Origin: Klebsiella spallanzanii
GTDB taxonomy: Bacteria; Pseudomonadota; Gammaproteobacteria; Enterobacterales; Enterobacteriaceae
Length of the DNA stretch: 64,000 nucleotides
NCBI RefSeq assembly: GCF_902158555.1
Contig: NZ_CABGGS010000003.1
Location: 62,001 to 126,000 of the forward strand
Direction: 5' to 3'
Part shown: in pieces, positions 61,829 through 64,000 of the stretch
How the letters are laid out: every line of letters starts with the position of its first letter
Numbering within the stretch: the first letter of the stretch is position 1
Translations under genes and position numbers: made by a program
Notes under the pieces: model-generated
What the model saw: the letters and a program-made list of their open reading frames with translations, nothing else
Told to the model about the DNA's origin: nothing
Database searches by the model: none

Positions 61829-63769
61829 ATGGCTGGTCCTCGTTCTTTTCTGCTGCTAATGCTGTTGAGTCTTTTGTTTGGCAGCGCGTGCGCGATGGCG
61901 CAGACTCACTATGCGCCATATATCGAGGACATTGAGCAACGCCTTGATAAAACAGCCGAATTCTATCAGCAGCAAAAAAATACCGAAGCGCGCCGTGAGG
62001 TGCAAATGGCCTACTTTGAAGTGTTTGAAAACCTCGAAGGGCCAATCCGCATTAACATTTCGGCGCGTAAAAGCTACGAGATGGAGAGTACCTTCGGTGA
62101 GATCCGTCGCATGATCGGCGAGGGTAAGCCGCTAAGCGAAGTTCAGGCGCGTATCGATGGGCTAAAGCAGGCGCTGCGCGAAGTTGAGCCTGTGCTTGAT
62201 GGCGGGCATCGACTGGTTGCCGAAGAGCAGCATACCGCGCTGTCGCGCGATGACATTGCGCTGCACTGGCAGGATAGCTTCCGCACCATTGACGATATGC
62301 TGGCCCAGGCGGTAACGGATTATCAGGCCGGTCACTACGCGCAGGCCAGCCAGCAGGTGCAGCAGGCGCATTATCAGGGCTTCAAAAACTCCGAAATGGA
62401 AACCTCCGTGCGGCAAAACCGTTCGGCGAAAGAGGCTGCCGCCATCAACCAGCAGTTTACCGCACTGATTACCCTGACCTCCCAGCCGGACCGCCTGAAC
62501 GATGTTTCCTATCAGGTCACCACGTTATTGCAGGATCTGGAGGATATTCTGCCGGGCCTGCCCACGACCCGTGACGATCAGCCGGTAAGCGCTCCGGCTA
62601 GTGCAGACAACGCCACACAGATCGAGGATACGGGAGCCCGGGCGGATTGGGCGAGCGTCGCTGCCGGGATTAACCAAAGCATCAATGCCGCTCTGGCGCG
62701 TTATCAGAACGGGGAAGGGCAGGACGCGATTCTTGATGTCCAGGACACCTACTTTGACCGTTTTGAAGCCACCGGAATGGAGAACAAAATCGGCTCCCGC
62801 GACTCGGCGTTTAAAACCTCTCTTGAGGCGCACTTTACCCGCATGGTCAGCCTGATGAAGGCTAACCAGCCGCAGGAAAAACTGGTTGCCGAAGCCGCCG
62901 CTCTTGAGCAGGACCTGCAAAAAGCGGTAACCATGCTGGGTGAGGGCGAAGAGACCCAGTGGAGCCTGCTGCTCTACAGCCTGATGATTATCGTGCGTGA
63001 AGGGCTGGAAGCGCTGCTGATTGTGGCGGCTATCGTCGCTTACCTGGTTAAAAACAACCATCACGACAAGCTGCCGCTGATTCGCCAGTCGGTGATTGTG
63101 GCGCTGGTGGCCAGCGTGGCGACGGCGTTTATCTTCCAGCTGTTGTTTACCAACTCCGGCGCCAGCCGAGAGCTGCTGGAGGGGATCACCATGCTGATTG
63201 CCGTGGTGATGCTGTTCTTTATGAGCTACTGGCTGCTGTCGAAGGTTGAAGCTCGCCACTGGAAAGCCTGGCTTGAGGGCAAACTCTCTCATTCGCTGTC
63301 GCGCGGATCGCTGGTAGGGCTGTGGTTGACCAGCTTCCTTGCAGTCTACCGCGAAGGTGCCGAAACGGTGCTGTTCTACTACGCCCTGATTGGCGATGCC
63401 CAGGGGCTGCCGGGTCATCTGGCCATCGGTGCCGGGTTTGTTATCGGCTGCGTGGTTCTGCTCATTGCCTGGCTCGTCATGCGCTACTCGGTGGTTCGAC
63501 TGCCGCTTAAACCCTTCTTCATGTTCACCGGCGGTTTTATGTACCTGATGGCGTTTGTTTTCGCCGGTAAAGGGGTACTGGAACTGGTGGAGGGCAAACT
63601 ATTCCAGCCAACGTTGATTAACGGGATGCCCGAAATCAGCTGGCTGGGGATTTACCCCTATGTGGAAACGCTATTGCCGCAGATTGTATTGCTGATCGCG
63701 GCGCTGGTGGCGCTATGGATCATGCGCCGCCGCCAGGCACCAGGTGAGACCATAAAAACAAGTTCCTAA
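61829..63769 (+). CDS. fetM: FTR1-family iron permease with large periplasmic N-domain
   Basis: A 646-residue protein. The signal sequence is about 24 residues, ending ACAMA. Residues ~30-370 are periplasmic and contain three related segments (about 44, 161 and 288 onward), each with YQ, a helical Q-rich stretch, YF/YQGF and an acidic end. A seven-TM FTR1 domain follows, with both iron-site motifs: REGLE (390-394) and REGAE (508-512). ATG 61829 (GGGAT 5 bases upstream) is preferred over 61817. With the Fur box and the P19-like gene after it, this is the FetMP/FtrABC-type iron uptake system. Confidence 0.92.
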   Translation: MAGPRSFLLLMLLSLLFGSACAMAQTHYAPYIEDIEQRLDKTAEFYQQQKNTEARREVQMAYFEVFENLEGPIRINISARKSYEMESTFGEIRRMIGEGKPLSEVQARIDGLKQALREVEPVLDGGHRLVAEEQHTALSRDDIALHWQDSFRTIDDMLAQAVTDYQAGHYAQASQQVQQAHYQGFKNSEMETSVRQNRSAKEAAAINQQFTALITLTSQPDRLNDVSYQVTTLLQDLEDILPGLPTTRDDQPVSAPASADNATQIEDTGARADWASVAAGINQSINAALARYQNGEGQDAILDVQDTYFDRFEATGMENKIGSRDSAFKTSLEAHFTRMVSLMKANQPQEKLVAEAAALEQDLQKAVTMLGEGEETQWSLLLYSLMIIVREGLEALLIVAAIVAYLVKNNHHDKLPLIRQSVIVALVASVATAFIFQLLFTNSGASRELLEGITMLIAVVMLFFMSYWLLSKVEARHWKAWLEGKLSHSLSRGSLVGLWLTSFLAVYREGAETVLFYYALIGDAQGLPGHLAIGAGFVIGCVVLLIAWLVMRYSVVRLPLKPFFMFTGGFMYLMAFVFAGKGVLELVEGKLFQPTLINGMPEISWLGIYPYVETLLPQIVLLIAALVALWIMRRRQAPGETIKTSS

Positions 63770-63796
63770 TCATTTTAAGACGAGAGGATGAGTCAG

Positions 63797-64000
63797 ATGA
63801 CCATTAAGAAGACCCTGATTATCAGCGCGACCGTTGCCAGCATTTTCACCGCACCTGCGGCACTGGCCTTTAAAGAGTATCCGGCTGGTGAGCCGGTCAC
63901 CATGAATGAGATGGAGATCGCCGCGGTTTATCTGCAACCGATCGATATGGAACCGCGCGGTATGGGTTTGCCGGCAGCGAAATCGGATATCCATCTGGAA
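63797..64000 (+). CDS. fetP: Periplasmic iron-binding P19/Tp34-type protein (3' partial)
   Basis: The first 68 codons of a gene that runs off the window. The signal peptide of about 23 residues ends APAALA; the mature start FKEYPAGEPVTMNEMEIAAVYLQPIDMEP is that of the P19/Tp34 family, which binds copper/iron and hands it to FTR1. GAGAGG lies 9 bases before the ATG. It is 27 bp after fetM, same operon. Confidence 0.88.
   Translation, partial: MTIKKTLIISATVASIFTAPAALAFKEYPAGEPVTMNEMEIAAVYLQPIDMEPRGMGLPAAKSDIHLE

Noticed and set aside
62525-63418. A 297-codon antisense frame inside fetM
   Set aside because: Gln/His/Arg-rich shadow translation; the sense strand has a full FTR1 protein.

Overview
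The window reads as chromosomal DNA of an enterobacterium of the Klebsiella/Raoultella group. The mhp (3-hydroxyphenylpropionate) operon, the hcxB (ybiC) product, the FdhF-type formate dehydrogenase and the FetM/FetP-type iron locus closely resemble E. coli and Klebsiella proteins. REP-type palindromes are present, and the bulk composition is GC-rich with dense operons using ATGA stop/start overlaps. No rRNA, tRNA, CRISPR array, transposase or prophage gene was seen.

Layout. 1-3882: shikimate-to-protocatechuate block (dehydroshikimate dehydratase/HPPD-like fusion cut by the window edge, MFS carrier, shikimate/quinate dehydrogenase). 3900-7530: molybdate/tungstate block, with a ModA-like protein lacking a signal peptide facing a MolABC-type importer, each preceded by a ModE-like operator of identical geometry. 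7568-16101: mhpR and mhpABCDFET for 3-(3-hydroxyphenyl)propionate catabolism. 16203-21961: AT-rich, probably acquired island (LysR, porin, 6-phospho-beta-glucosidase, PTS EIIBC, RraA-like). 22095-24317: laccase-domain protein and a secreted DUF1996 protein. 24450-33780: organosulfur block (four-domain rhodanese, cysteine-dioxygenase-like protein, LysR, two flavin monooxygenase-type enzymes, and an ABC importer with two binding proteins). 33885-37492: MORN/YwqK-repeat protein and a secreted helical-repeat protein. 37542-44871: TonB siderophore receptor, Fec-type ABC importer and a coupled RpiR-type regulator. 44967-47272: polar amino-acid ABC importer. 47352-49397: ICMT-like methyltransferase, a 93-residue protein and a LysR flanked by four copies of a 9-mer. 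49751-55433: amino-acid permease, C-S lyase and RidA, then an MFS carrier and an M20 amidohydrolase. 55540-59010: Cys-type formate dehydrogenase with a sigma-54-like promoter, and hcxB. 59011-61578: palindromic repeat with a 41-residue membrane protein, an AraC regulator and a lone NqrC-like FMN-binding protein. 61829-64000: Fur-box-preceded fetM and the start of fetP.

How it works together. Much of the region serves plant-associated or soil-type nutrition: shikimate, phenylpropanoids, aryl beta-glucosides, sulfonates and S-substituted cysteines are imported and degraded, with metal acquisition (molybdate by two routes, ferric siderophore, iron by FTR1) nearby. The most promising little-described units are the LysR-controlled organosulfur regulon, whose two promoters share an operator-like motif; the ModE-linked signal-less ModA-like protein; the permease/C-S-lyase/RidA operon with a 57-codon ORF running into its start; and the 93-residue-protein/LysR pair with its quartet of AGAAAATCT sites.

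All calls are from reading the sequence. No database search was run, so family names rest on remembered motifs and neighbours, and start codons were chosen by ribosome-binding-site position.
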